A DNA stretch of 35,983 bases from an uncultured Cytophagaceae bacterium (GTDB taxonomy: Bacteria; Bacteroidota; Bacteroidia; Cytophagales; Spirosomataceae): NCBI GenBank assembly GCA_903907745.1, contig CAIVPF010000103.1, positions 1-35,983 on the forward strand. Direction: 5' to 3'. The notes under the pieces were generated by a model. It was not told the origin of the DNA, searched no databases, and was given only the letters and a program-made list of their open reading frames with translations. Positions 6,025-15,014 of the stretch are shown piece by piece; the stretch's first letter is position 1, and every line of letters starts with the position of its first letter. A program made the translations under genes and the position numbers.

Positions 6025-8550
6025 CTAAAACGAGACATTTATCGATGCCATGAGCCTAAAATTCATCGGATTTCCATGGTCTAAATAGGTCAAGCGATGA
6101 AAGGCTTGAATCCTAAATATCTTGAAAATATTATCTATCCCGTAACCTGCCTCTACATAAGGTTTTCCGGGTTCCAGTGAATCAAAGGAATAGCGATCTA
6201 GAAACCTAGATTTCAAGGGGTTATTCACATCCTTCATAAGGTCTTTATTAGCCGCTCGTTGACTTCCGATAACCATATTTGAACTCGCGATAAAGCGCCA
6301 TTTTAATTTTTTGATGAGCGGAATCCGATTGAAAAATAAACCATCAAAATTATGGTTGTATTGCAAGGATACGAATTGATCACTGACAAATTCAAAATAA
6401 TTCATGGTCGAAAAGGCGCTACGCACAAAGAAGAAGGTCTCATTCCCTAAATGTGGAAACAACAATGGCGCAGGTAAATTAGAAGGCGTGTATCCGGCTT
6501 GTAAGGTATAATCGGATCGACCTATTTTCCCCAAACGGAAGGTCTGATAGGCTTTGATCGTAAAGCGTTCGTAATCAAAATCGCCGCCTAAAAATCCTTT
6601 AAATCCGCGTTGATACCGAAAAGTAACCACGGGAATACGCTTGGTCGCCAATGTTATTTTTTCATTCCCATTCATGAGGTAGGTCTCGTTTTTAGCAAAA
6701 CGGGCTTCTAAAGTCAAGAATGTTTCTTGGTAATAATTTTGCACAGGAGACAATTTGCCCAATTCTGGATTAAGGCGATACTGAAACCAAAAAAGTGGAT
6801 CAAATGAGCGCGTAGTTAAGGAACTGGTAAAACTAATTCCTTTGCTAGGTTCCGTCGTAAAAAACGCCTCGGATTCTCGCCGGAAAAAGGCACCAGAAAA
6901 GGCTCCCCAGCGCGTAAATGCATAAAACAATTTATTATCACCGATCAACTCCGGCGTTAAACCCACACGTTCTATGTCATACGAATGCCGAATACCCGCC
7001 ATGGTCCATTTCCTTTTGGAGAACAAATAATCAATCTCCGCAGCATATTTCGGAATCAAGTCCTTGGTTCCAAAACCCACATTCCCACGCAAAATCCAGT
7101 TTTTATCAAAACTTGCATTCGTCCGAAATCCTAAGCGAAAACGCGCACCTTCTTGTCTGTTAATTGCAAAACTGGAAATATAAGGTCCTAATTCGATATC
7201 ATTAAATCGCTTAAACCCACTAAAAACAATTTCCGCAATTTCAATGTAGGTTTTCACCACCGGCAAATTACTAACCGAATCAATGAGGCTAAAGGCCTGA
7301 ACATCTTGCCTACTCAGAGGCTCATGCCGTGCATTTTTCCAGAAATTCGGATCCGGCTCTTTGGCGTCTTCCGCCACCTCGGAGGCTAAATCATAAAAAT
7401 CAATGGGCCGCGGTTTATTGACAACAAAGTCTTTGTTCGAAATGTACATCTTTAACAACATCCCCGCAGAACCTTTTGTCAACTCCTCCAAATCAATTAA
7501 AAAACGTGTTTTAGCCGGCATCCAAGCACCGGATTCCGTCCGTTCTAATTCCTGAGAAATTTTGATTTTATCGATGAAATTCAGGTTGGCCGATTTGTCG
7601 ACCGTCGCATCGATTTGCACCAAGGCAAAACTCGTCGTATCGATCCAAACCTGTCCATTAAAGACTAAATCCATTGGATTTTTAGGCTCATAATCAATCT
7701 GATAGCAGATTCGACCATCGACATTCACCGTATCTCCTAAATAATATTTATAATTTGCTTTAAATCCTTCCCCGATCGGACTCGCGAAATCCTTCCCAAA
7801 AAATCCGACATAATTTTGGTAAAAATTATAATTGGCAATCAGGTTTCCACCGACCAGCTGGGACACAAAACTCCCATCCTTCACCCCCACCCCTTTGATA
7901 TTCGTTTTTTGAATAATTTCTTTTTTTCGCTGGGGTGATTCTCGGTAATAAAACTTACCAATGGCCTCGGAAATGTAGGTCGGGATAACCATTTTCCCAT
8001 CATCGCCTGCTAATTTCTCAAATTTCTTTATGGCGGCCTCAATGTCCTTCATGACCTTGCGTTCCCGGAATTTTTCCGAAATATTATCCACATCCAATTC
8101 CATTTTGGTGTAGGAATTGTATTCATAGGCACTTAATCGACTCCGGTCATTTTGTTCCCGATTTGCCAATAATTTCCGCAATATTTTGAATACTGGATTC
8201 TCCCCCGAATAAACAATAACCTCTTTTAAAGCGGATTGAGTGGCTTCTATTTGAAAATCAAGCTCTTGAGTTAGCAGTTTTTTATTTAACTTTTTAACCT
8301 TTCGCTTATACCCTACATAGGACACGAAAGCGGAATCACTTAAGACCTTGGCCTTCAAAACATATTGCCCTTGAAAATCAGTGGTCGCACCCGCATTAAT
8401 CCCTAAAAGTCCGACAGAAGCGAAAGGAATAGGGTCGCCATTACTCGCATCCGTAATACGTCCTTTGATGACATATTGCGCATGAGCACTTTGAATGAAC
8501 ATTAAAAAAAACAGTAGACGAAAAAGAGAACTGTTTAGTATTTTTTTCAA
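6025..8550 (-). CDS. Outer-membrane DUF5686 / carboxypeptidase-regulatory-like protein
   Basis: A large predicted outer-membrane protein of a Bacteroidota family with unknown function. After a signal peptide ending AHAQ comes a carboxypeptidase-D regulatory-like beta-sandwich (about residues 24-105, YVIKGRITDASNGDPIPFAS), as also found at the N-terminus of SusC-like TonB-dependent proteins. The remaining 700 or so residues match the DUF5686 type and end in a beta-barrel with a C-terminal Phe (INVSF). No TonB plug is visible. The open frame can be extended to a TTG at 8592, but a -7 box TATTTTTG sits at 8582-8589, so I chose the TTG at 8550 (LKKILNSSLF), which gives a normal signal peptide. 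The exact start is the least certain part. Confidence 0.83.
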   Translation of the reverse strand: MKKILNSSLFRLLFFLMFIQSAHAQYVIKGRITDASNGDPIPFASVGLLGINAGATTDFQGQYVLKAKVLSDSAFVSYVGYKRKVKKLNKKLLTQELDFQIEATQSALKEVIVYSGENPVFKILRKLLANREQNDRSRLSAYEYNSYTKMELDVDNISEKFRERKVMKDIEAAIKKFEKLAGDDGKMVIPTYISEAIGKFYYRESPQRKKEIIQKTNIKGVGVKDGSFVSQLVGGNLIANYNFYQNYVGFFGKDFASPIGEGFKANYKYYLGDTVNVDGRICYQIDYEPKNPMDLVFNGQVWIDTTSFALVQIDATVDKSANLNFIDKIKISQELERTESGAWMPAKTRFLIDLEELTKGSAGMLLKMYISNKDFVVNKPRPIDFYDLASEVAEDAKEPDPNFWKNARHEPLSRQDVQAFSLIDSVSNLPVVKTYIEIAEIVFSGFKRFNDIELGPYISSFAINRQEGARFRLGFRTNASFDKNWILRGNVGFGTKDLIPKYAAEIDYLFSKRKWTMAGIRHSYDIERVGLTPELIGDNKLFYAFTRWGAFSGAFFRRESEAFFTTEPSKGISFTSSLTTRSFDPLFWFQYRLNPELGKLSPVQNYYQETFLTLEARFAKNETYLMNGNEKITLATKRIPVVTFRYQRGFKGFLGGDFDYERFTIKAYQTFRLGKIGRSDYTLQAGYTPSNLPAPLLFPHLGNETFFFVRSAFSTMNYFEFVSDQFVSLQYNHNFDGLFFNRIPLIKKLKWRFIASSNMVIGSQRAANKDLMKDVNNPLKSRFLDRYSFDSLEPGKPYVEAGYGIDNIFKIFRIQAFHRLTYLDHGNPMNFRLMASINVSF

Positions 8551-8581
8551 AACGGTAATAAGGCTTAATTTTAGAGAGGAA

Positions 8582-8589
8582 CAAAAATA
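8582..8589 (-). promoter_or_regulatory. Predicted -7 element of the DUF5686 gene
   Basis: TATTTTTG on the minus strand fits TAnnTTTG and stands 31 bases upstream of the chosen TTG start. No good -33 element was found, so this is a moderate call. Confidence 0.42.
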
Positions 8590-8610
8590 CAAAGACTACG
8601 TAAAAAATTA

Positions 8611-9207
8611 CTATTCGTCGTGAAATAATAATGATTCGTCGACAAACAATTTAAATTTTTCCAAAGCGCGCGCCCGATGAGCAATTTTATTCTTCTCAGA
8701 AAGACTCATTTCTGCAAAGGTTTTATCCGCATTAAAAGGCACGAATAAAGGATCATACCCAAAACCTTGTTGACCCCGCGCTTCCTGTGTTATTTCCCCG
8801 ATAATCTCCCCCTCAAACTGAACAAATTGCCCGTCTTCATGAAAGGTCAATACAGTTACAAAACGCGCTTGACGATCTTTCTTATCCCGCATTTCGCCCA
8901 ATAATTTAACACAGTTCGCCTGATCATTTTTGGGTTCTCCCGCATATCTCGCTGAAAAAACGCCGGGGGCGCCGTTCAATGCGCGCACTTCCAAACCCGA
9001 ATCATCCGCCAAACAAGTCACCCCAAATCGCTCCGCCACATAGCGGGCTTTTTGCATCGAATTTTCGGCCAATGTTTGGCCCGTTTCGGGAATTTCTTCT
9101 GAAATATTTAATTCAAATATGGAATGAATCTGAAAGCGATCCCCTAAAAGGGCGCTTAATTCCTCGACCTTATGGGCATTTTGAGTAGCTAAATACAGGG
9201 ATTTCAT
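8611..9207 (-). CDS. rdgB: XTP/dITP pyrophosphatase (RdgB/HAM1 family)
   Basis: This cytosolic enzyme hydrolyses non-canonical purine triphosphates (dITP, ITP, XTP) to monophosphates and so keeps deaminated purines out of nucleic acids. Family motifs over 198 residues: LATQNAHKVEEL at 6-17, ETGQTLAENSMQKARY near 41-56, CLADDSGLEV near 65-74 with the metal-binding acidic pair, GAPGVFSARYAG near 79-90, and GQQGFGYDPLFVP near 145-157. The ATG overlaps the stop of the upstream FKBP gene by one base (TAATG). It is the last gene of the nrnA-FKBP operon. Confidence 0.96.
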   Translation of the reverse strand: MKSLYLATQNAHKVEELSALLGDRFQIHSIFELNISEEIPETGQTLAENSMQKARYVAERFGVTCLADDSGLEVRALNGAPGVFSARYAGEPKNDQANCVKLLGEMRDKKDRQARFVTVLTFHEDGQFVQFEGEIIGEITQEARGQQGFGYDPLFVPFNADKTFAEMSLSEKNKIAHRARALEKFKLFVDESLLFHDE

Positions 9208-10085
9208 TAGAGTGCGCCGACTAGCTCCACTTCAAAATACAAAGGTGAATTTGGCGGAATCGTAGTATTTCCATTCACCCCATAGGCTATTTTAGAGGGT
9301 AAAATTAAAGCCGCCTTTTCACCAACGCGCATTTTTAAAACAGCTTCTTCAAATCCTGCAATTAAATTTCCAGCACCGGGCACAAAGGTCAATGTTCCTG
9401 ATCCAAAGGATGAATCATAAACGACATTATTGGAGGCATCCGTTTGAATCACACCATAACCGAATCGTCCTATATAATTCACTTTGGCAGTTTGTCCAGG
9501 GGAAATAGTCGCTCCTGTGGGATTGGTCACTAATTTTTTAAATACCAAACCACTCGCGGTAACTTCTGGGTTTGTAATTTTATACGTCGTTTGGAAATCC
9601 TGAATTTGCTCGGCTTCTGTCCGGATGGCGACGATCTCGATTTCCAATTGAATCACCGAATAGGCCGGAATATCCGCATAGGAATTCCCCCCGAAGGCCA
9701 GACTTGCAGGTAAAATGAAAAGCCCCTTTTCTCCTTCTTTCAGGAAGGACATAGGCAAATTGTACACGTTGGAGGTAGCACCCCACACCATTCCTTTGAT
9801 TTGATTTTTCAAACGAGACGTGGAATCTAATTTCTTCCCCTCCATCACAGACATCACATAATGGAACTTGATTAAATCCGAATTAAATGCCTGTTTCCCA
9901 GTCGAATTCTTTTTATCAATGGAATAATAAAGACCCTCCGGCGACTTTTGCATCGTCAAATTATTCTTCTTGATATAGGCATCAATCGCATTCGCATTGT
10001 TTTCTTCCTGCTGATTAATGGCATTAAATGTACAACTCGAAAGCCCAACAATAATTCCGAAAAATAAAATAAATAAACGCATCAT
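9207..10085 (-). CDS. FKBP-type peptidyl-prolyl isomerase lipoprotein, copy 1 (promoter-distal)
   Basis: A predicted lipoprotein with two FKBP-like domains in 292 residues. The signal peptide ends in the lipobox LSSC with the lipidated Cys at 18 (17 if the second ATG at 10082 is used). The C-terminal domain (about 190-292) has the full FKBP pattern, including GEKAALILPSKIAYG and IPPNSPLYFEVELV. The N-terminal domain (about 52-155) is more degenerate but still shows GEKGLFILPASLAFGG. The acidic outer-membrane export signal that often follows the lipid Cys in Bacteroidota lipoproteins is not obvious. It is separated from copy 2 by one base and overlaps rdgB by one. GldI-type lipoproteins of gliding bacteria belong to this group; a gliding role is inference. 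Confidence 0.88.
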   Translation of the reverse strand: MMRLFILFFGIIVGLSSCTFNAINQQEENNANAIDAYIKKNNLTMQKSPEGLYYSIDKKNSTGKQAFNSDLIKFHYVMSVMEGKKLDSTSRLKNQIKGMVWGATSNVYNLPMSFLKEGEKGLFILPASLAFGGNSYADIPAYSVIQLEIEIVAIRTEAEQIQDFQTTYKITNPEVTASGLVFKKLVTNPTGATISPGQTAKVNYIGRFGYGVIQTDASNNVVYDSSFGSGTLTFVPGAGNLIAGFEEAVLKMRVGEKAALILPSKIAYGVNGNTTIPPNSPLYFEVELVGAL

Positions 10086-10086
10086 A

Positions 10087-10950
10087 CTATTCGATTTTGG
10101 CTATATAAATTTCAAACAATAAAGGTGTAAATCCTGGAATGCTAGTTCCTGAACCTTTTTCCCCATATCCAATGGTCGACGGAAACACCACAACCGCTTT
10201 TTCTCCTAAACGCATCTTCTCAATTCCCTTTTGAAAACCAATCACCGTCTGAGTTCCCCCAACCGTCACCGAAAAACTATCCGTCCGAGCCATATTGCCA
10301 TCAAAAGCAAAGCCATTTAAGAAACGACCTGTATATTTTAATTTCACTACTTTTCCAGAGGCAGGAATATCTCCCGTACCCGGTGATAGTTGAATGTACC
10401 GCAAACCGTCCGCTTCTGTGCTAGTCACCTTATAGCCTTTTTTAGCTATATAGGCTTCAATTTGATCACTTTGACTTTTTACCCAATAGCTCTTAATCGT
10501 ACATTTCAAAGGCGTATAGGCCGGCAATCCATCGAAAGATTGAGAGGTGCCCGGAAGAGCCATCACCGCTTGTTCGCCATCTTTTAAAAAGGCCATAAGC
10601 TTAGAAAAGACCGGATTCGTGAATCCATAGCGATAAATCAGCGGGGAATTTGTTTTCCGATTCGTGCTATCTAAAACTTGACCCGTCACTAGATTGGCTA
10701 ATTCATAATGAATCACCAAACTATCCCCTCGAGAGGCTAATTCACCAGTTGGATTCGCTTTCGTAATGGCATAAAAAGCCCCATTATCCATGGCAATGGG
10801 GCTTTGATTCAATTTGGAATAATAGGACAAAATTTGCGTTTTGTTTTCCGCAGCTTTCACCTCATCCGCTAATTCGACATTCGACAAACAAGCGGTTAAC
10901 AAGAGCCCTATAAACACCCCTAGCAAACTAATTTTACCCCAATTTTTCAT
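10087..10950 (-). CDS. FKBP-type peptidyl-prolyl isomerase lipoprotein, copy 2
   Basis: The second of three paralogous lipoproteins, 287 residues, with a signal peptide and lipobox LTAC (Cys 21). The C-terminal FKBP domain (about 195-287) is well kept: KVVKLKYTGRFLNG, GIEKMRLGEKAVVVFPSTIG and a terminal beta strand. The N-terminal FKBP-like domain (about 60-155) keeps only remnants such as LKDGEQAVMALPGT and has lost the usual GYG loop, so it is probably non-catalytic. It starts 18 bases after the stop of copy 3 and ends one base before copy 1, within one operon. The substrate in the periplasm is unknown. Confidence 0.88.
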   Translation of the reverse strand: MKNWGKISLLGVFIGLLLTACLSNVELADEVKAAENKTQILSYYSKLNQSPIAMDNGAFYAITKANPTGELASRGDSLVIHYELANLVTGQVLDSTNRKTNSPLIYRYGFTNPVFSKLMAFLKDGEQAVMALPGTSQSFDGLPAYTPLKCTIKSYWVKSQSDQIEAYIAKKGYKVTSTEADGLRYIQLSPGTGDIPASGKVVKLKYTGRFLNGFAFDGNMARTDSFSVTVGGTQTVIGFQKGIEKMRLGEKAVVVFPSTIGYGEKGSGTSIPGFTPLLFEIYIAKIE

Positions 10951-10968
10951 TCCTGATACGTAAATTTC

Positions 10969-11832
10969 TTATTTCTTTGACAACACCTCTAATTCAAATA
11001 CCAATACCGAATTCGCTGGAATCGGCCCACGTGCTTGATCGCCATACCCTAAGGTAGAAGGAATCACAAAGGTACCTTTTCCACCTGCTTTTAACAACGT
11101 CAAGGCCTCATTAAAACCTGGAATCATTTGTCCCAATGGCATTTCTGAAGAGGAACCTTTATCAAATTCTTTTCCATTCATGAAAGTTCCACGGTAATTA
11201 ACCACCCATGTTTCTCCCATTTTAGGATTAGCGCCCGCACCTGGCTTTTCAATATTATAAAATAAACCAGTTGCAGAGGATTGGAATGCCTTACCTGTTT
11301 TAGCCACATAATCCGCGATTAATTTGGGCTGAACCGCTAAATCCTTAGCCGCCACTGCCTTCGCTTTCTCTGCTTCCTTCGCCATGTCTTTTTCAAATTC
11401 CGCACGGGATTGAACCTTCAAAATCTTCACCGTATACTTCAAATCCGTACCAGGCTTCAAGAATGGAGGAAGTGGCGATTGAACCGCTTTCGTTAATGAA
11501 TCGATAGGAACTAAGATCGTTGCACTATCACCCAAGGCTAATAAACGAAGCCCATTTTCAAAAGAACCTTTGAAAGAACCTGGCGCATTATTTGGTGGCT
11601 GAATCATCCCTTTTCCTGGCTGACCATCCTTTTTAGTATCTTGAAGCACTGAATCCGCGCCATTTTTAATGACTAAATCAAACGTAACGATATCACCTTC
11701 TTTTAATTTTTTAGCCTTATCGTCATGGCTATGCATTTGTAATTTCACTCCATCAATCACCTCGACCTTATTCTGATTACAAGCCGCCAAAAGAAGAGCC
11801 GCTGAAAAATATAATCCTAGTTGTTTACGCAT
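10969..11832 (-). CDS. FKBP-type peptidyl-prolyl isomerase lipoprotein, copy 3 (promoter-proximal)
   Basis: A 287-residue lipoprotein with a short signal peptide and lipobox LAAC (Cys 18). The C-terminal FKBP domain (about 190-287) is canonical: ETWVVNYRGTFMNGKEFD, LLKAGGKGTFVIPSTLGYG and IPANSVLVFELEVL. The N-terminal FKBP-like region (about 40-145) retains the fold pattern (ALGDSATILVPIDS) but lacks the active-site aromatic loop. A Lys/Ala-rich linker (about 145-170) joins the halves and is a likely helix. It lies 18 bases downstream of the nrnA-like gene. Of the three copies this one is closest to a generic FkpA/Mip-like layout. Confidence 0.88.
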   Translation of the reverse strand: MRKQLGLYFSAALLLAACNQNKVEVIDGVKLQMHSHDDKAKKLKEGDIVTFDLVIKNGADSVLQDTKKDGQPGKGMIQPPNNAPGSFKGSFENGLRLLALGDSATILVPIDSLTKAVQSPLPPFLKPGTDLKYTVKILKVQSRAEFEKDMAKEAEKAKAVAAKDLAVQPKLIADYVAKTGKAFQSSATGLFYNIEKPGAGANPKMGETWVVNYRGTFMNGKEFDKGSSSEMPLGQMIPGFNEALTLLKAGGKGTFVIPSTLGYGDQARGPIPANSVLVFELEVLSKK

Positions 11833-11850
11833 GATTTCTATGTTTAGATG

Positions 11851-12897
11851 TTATAAGTTTTTTACTTGTTTTATTTCAGAAAGGTACAAAGGTAATACTT
11901 CCTGCAATTTTTCCCTCGCTTGTTTTAAAGTCCCGCCAGAAAATCGACCACCCGACGCATTTTTATGACCGCCCCCTTCAAAATATTGTGCCGCAAAACC
12001 GTTCACCGCAAAGGGTTCAATCGAACGGAAAGAGAATTTAACCCCATCCGGACGTTCGATCATCAAGATCGACCAAACCGCCCCCGCAAGCTGTAAACCA
12101 TAATTTACCACCCCTTCCGTGTCCCCAGCCTGTGAATTAAATGCTTCTAAATCTTCCTGACTAATCCACATCAAGGCTAAATGATACTCCGGCAAATATT
12201 CAAGACGATTCGCCAACACATGCCCTAAAAATTTTAAGCGATCAATACTCGCTGAATCAAAAATTCGCCGATGCACCTGATTTGTGTTCACCCCCAACTG
12301 AATTAATTGAGCCACCACCTCATGCACATGTGCCGTCGTATTCGGATGCCTAAATGACCCCGTATCCGTCATAATGCCCGAATACAAGCATTGACCTATC
12401 GATTGATCGATTAAATCTCCATCGCCCCACTCCTGAATTAAATCAAAGATGAGTTCGCAAGTTGATGCCGCAATCGTTCGATGGTAATAATAAGTCCCAA
12501 AATCCTCTGGATCCAAATGATGATCAATCACCACTTTGGGTGCACGGGCATGCTTAATGTGAGGACTTAAACTATGTAATCGTTGTAAACCTGAAAAATC
12601 TAAACAAAAAATCCAATCAGCCCCTTGTACCAAAGGGTCCACTTGAAGCTTATGCAGTGGATTTTCGAAATTTAGGATTTCTTCGGCCCCCGGCATCCAC
12701 ATTAAATTCGCAGATACGGCCGATGGTACAATTACCTGAACCTGTAAACCCTTTTTTAGCAAATATTGGTACCAAGCCAAACTCGAGCCAATCGCATCTG
12801 AATCTGGATTAAAATGCGTGGTAATAATGGCTTTTTGCCCGGGTGCCAGAAGGGATTTCAGCGTAGAAATGGATGACATATAATTGGATATCGCCAT
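11851..12897 (-). CDS. nrnA: DHH-family phosphoesterase, NrnA-like
   Basis: A DHH/DHHA1 phosphoesterase of the NrnA type, which degrades short oligoribonucleotides and, in characterised members, 3'-phosphoadenosine 5'-phosphate, using manganese. Seen motifs: THFNPDSDAIGSS (metal motif I, near 29-41), the Asp of CLDFSG, the signature VIDHHLDPEDFG in the middle, a further Asp in GIMTDTGSFRHPN, and the DHHA1 substrate motif GGGHKNASGG near the C-terminus. The open frame runs back to a TTG at 12918, but that codon lies inside a -7 box (TAACTTTG, 12916-12923). The ATG at 12897 is therefore chosen, giving 348 residues. It heads an operon with three FKBP lipoproteins and rdgB, and is divergent from ndk. 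Confidence 0.9.
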   Translation of the reverse strand: MAISNYMSSISTLKSLLAPGQKAIITTHFNPDSDAIGSSLAWYQYLLKKGLQVQVIVPSAVSANLMWMPGAEEILNFENPLHKLQVDPLVQGADWIFCLDFSGLQRLHSLSPHIKHARAPKVVIDHHLDPEDFGTYYYHRTIAASTCELIFDLIQEWGDGDLIDQSIGQCLYSGIMTDTGSFRHPNTTAHVHEVVAQLIQLGVNTNQVHRRIFDSASIDRLKFLGHVLANRLEYLPEYHLALMWISQEDLEAFNSQAGDTEGVVNYGLQLAGAVWSILMIERPDGVKFSFRSIEPFAVNGFAAQYFEGGGHKNASGGRFSGGTLKQAREKLQEVLPLYLSEIKQVKNL

Positions 12898-12903
12898 AAT
12901 AAA

Positions 12904-12935
12904 TTTGGGCGTTCGCAAAGTTAGAGATAAATTTG
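12904..12935 (+). promoter_or_regulatory. Predicted promoter of ndk
   Basis: TTTG at 12904-12907, a 20-base spacer, then TAAATTTG at 12928-12935. This is a complete Bacteroidota-type promoter, 15 bases upstream of the ndk ATG, so the leader would be very short. It overlaps the divergent nrnA promoter. Confidence 0.65.
12916..12923 (-). promoter_or_regulatory. Predicted -7 element of the nrnA-FKBP-rdgB operon
   Basis: TAACTTTG on the minus strand fits TAnnTTTG, 18 bases upstream of the chosen nrnA ATG. It lies inside the spacer of the divergent ndk promoter. No clear -33 element is seen. Confidence 0.5.
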
Positions 12936-12950
12936 AATAAAATTTGACAC

Positions 12951-13373
12951 ATGCCTACAAATAGAACCTTTACCATAATTAAGCCTGATGCCGTATTGGA
13001 CGGATTTACGGGATCGATGATCCAACAGATTGAGGACGCCGGATTTCGCATCGTAGCTATCAAAAAAATCAAATTGAGTCCCGAAGAAGCAGGTCGCTTT
13101 TATGCGGTTCATGCCGCGCGGCCTTTTTTCCAAAGTCTTTGTGACCACATGTCCTCGAATCACATCATCCCGATGGTGCTGGAGAAAGAAAATGCGGTGG
13201 AAGATTTTCGGACCTTAATCGGCGCGACAAACCCCGAACAAGCCGCTGAAGGCACTGTTCGTAAACGCTTTGCGAGGTCGATAGAATCCAATGCCATTCA
13301 CGGCTCCGATTCAGATGAAAATGCAGCGATCGAATCTGCCTTTTTCTTTACAGACCGGGAATTAAATCCTTAA
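12951..13373 (+). CDS. ndk: Nucleoside diphosphate kinase
   Basis: This enzyme balances nucleoside triphosphate pools by moving the gamma phosphate through a phospho-histidine intermediate. The 140 residues have the family layout: [10 protein letters not shown] at the N-terminus, the nucleotide-binding Arg/Thr region [18 protein letters not shown] (91-108), and the active site SNAIHGSDS with catalytic His at 117. Length is normal. The start follows a complete promoter by 15 bases. The stop codon TAA directly abuts the stop of the convergent glycosyltransferase gene, with no room for a terminator. Confidence 0.97.
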   Translation: MPTNRTFTIIKPDAVLDGFTGSMIQQIEDAGFRIVAIKKIKLSPEEAGRFYAVHAARPFFQSLCDHMSSNHIIPMVLEKENAVEDFRTLIGATNPEQAAEGTVRKRFARSIESNAIHGSDSDENAAIESAFFFTDRELNP

Positions 13374-15014
13374 TTATCGATGCTTGTAAAATAAAAATCC
13401 ATTTTCCTCTTTGATGAAAATCAAATTGGGATGGTATTTGAATTTTTCCTCCGCATCTACTTTCATGACAAAATAGGCCGGGCGGTCTAGCTTTTTTGCT
13501 TGAAACAAAGTTTCCGCAGAAGGGCTAGCGGCCGGCTTTTGAAAATACAATAAATGGGCATAGGACTTAAATCCTACGGTTTCGATGTAGACCTGTTGGC
13601 CCACTTTGGACGTATAAAAATCAATCGGCGTCGCCTGCGTATACCCCTCAATCTTAGGCACCACGATCGCCATATAGGCCATGATGATCAACAAGCCCGA
13701 TACCATAATCGAATAAACATGCCTCGGTTTCACCTCGCCTTTCCGACTTAAAAAAAAGAGGATCACCCCCATAAAAAGGATGCCCAAGCCTTTTTCCCAG
13801 CCCGACCAAGCCACCGGCGCTTGTAAATTTCCTCGGACAAAAACATCCTGAATCTTAGGCGCAAATTCAAACGCATGCTCACCTACATAGGGAACCGCTG
13901 CCAAAATCAAGCCAAACAAGATTCCCACGATGCTTATTCCAATCGTATAGGGCCTCGACCAGGTCCAATGACCCGCTTTCCAATCACTTAGTACCTGCGC
14001 CGCAAAAAAACTGATGGGCAACCAACACATCGATGAATAATGAACAATCTTCGTTTTCACCAAACTAAATAAAATCAAAACCACCCAAAAAAGCACGCGC
14101 ATCCAAATGCTAAAAGGATGTTTGGACTTAGGCCCTATCCCCAGCCGACCGATGGCCAAGATGGAAATCGGAAAACAACCCAAGAGCAAGACTAAGGCAT
14201 GGTAATAAAATGGTTGGCCATGGCCGGCATCCCCCGTTGTCATCAAGCGGATTTGATACGCAAAAAAATCTTCGATGATGCCAAATCCGAATTTCATCGC
14301 GATCAAGCCATACCAAGAAACAAAAAACAGGCAAGCCAAAATACCGGCGATGCAGGCACCAGAAAATAGTCGGCCTAGCTGAGGTTTTAGATTTTTAAAT
14401 TGAACTATACCAAAGACCAACAGGCTTAGGCCCCATAATAATAAAGCCACGGGACCTTTGGTCAACATCCCTAATCCTATCATCACCCCCGCTAAGAGCG
14501 CATTTTTTAAATGCCTGGAATCGGCCGTAAACGCTGCAAAAAAATAAAGGCCTAAAAAAATGAATAAATTAAACAGCGGATCGATAATCCCGGAGCTCGC
14601 ATAGACATGGGGCGTGATCGCCGCGACATAGGCAAAGGCCCATAAATGACCGAAATTTTCCGAAAAATGTCTTTCCCCGATGGCAAAGACGGTGCATAAG
14701 GTGGCAATCCCCACGAGGGCATTCGGAAAGCGAGCCGCGAATTCCATGGAAACCCAGGCTTGATCCGTGAAGGTAGAAAAGCTTAGAAAACTAAGTGCTT
14801 GTAACCAAATAAAAAGAGGAGGCTTTTCCCAAAAGGGTAAAAAATTGATTTGTACACTTAAATAATCGCCTGAAACAATCATCTCCCGTGCGGATTCTGC
14901 AAAATTAATTTCATCCCAATCAAACAAATGAGAGGCCCCTAAAAAAGGCATGTACACGAGGGCACCCACCAGCGTCCAAAATAAATAAGGTTTTTGCTGA
15001 AGGAATTTAATCAT
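13374..15014 (-). CDS. Family 39 glycosyltransferase (ArnT/PMT-like)
   Basis: An integral membrane glycosyltransferase of the GT39/PMT superfamily that uses polyprenyl-phosphate-linked sugars as donors, acting on the periplasmic side. The 546 residues begin with a membrane helix and then the hallmark acidic motif FDWDEINFAESAREM (about 31-45), followed by FLPFWEKPPLFIWLQAL, typical of ArnT-like proteins, and about ten further hydrophobic segments. A soluble C-terminal portion of about 100 residues follows. Acceptor (lipid A, protein or other glycan) cannot be deduced. Its start overlaps the end of the PAP2 gene by 8 bases, so the two are cotranscribed and probably act on related polyprenyl or lipid substrates. 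Confidence 0.88.
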   Translation of the reverse strand: MIKFLQQKPYLFWTLVGALVYMPFLGASHLFDWDEINFAESAREMIVSGDYLSVQINFLPFWEKPPLFIWLQALSFLSFSTFTDQAWVSMEFAARFPNALVGIATLCTVFAIGERHFSENFGHLWAFAYVAAITPHVYASSGIIDPLFNLFIFLGLYFFAAFTADSRHLKNALLAGVMIGLGMLTKGPVALLLWGLSLLVFGIVQFKNLKPQLGRLFSGACIAGILACLFFVSWYGLIAMKFGFGIIEDFFAYQIRLMTTGDAGHGQPFYYHALVLLLGCFPISILAIGRLGIGPKSKHPFSIWMRVLFWVVLILFSLVKTKIVHYSSMCWLPISFFAAQVLSDWKAGHWTWSRPYTIGISIVGILFGLILAAVPYVGEHAFEFAPKIQDVFVRGNLQAPVAWSGWEKGLGILFMGVILFFLSRKGEVKPRHVYSIMVSGLLIIMAYMAIVVPKIEGYTQATPIDFYTSKVGQQVYIETVGFKSYAHLLYFQKPAASPSAETLFQAKKLDRPAYFVMKVDAEEKFKYHPNLIFIKEENGFLFYKHR

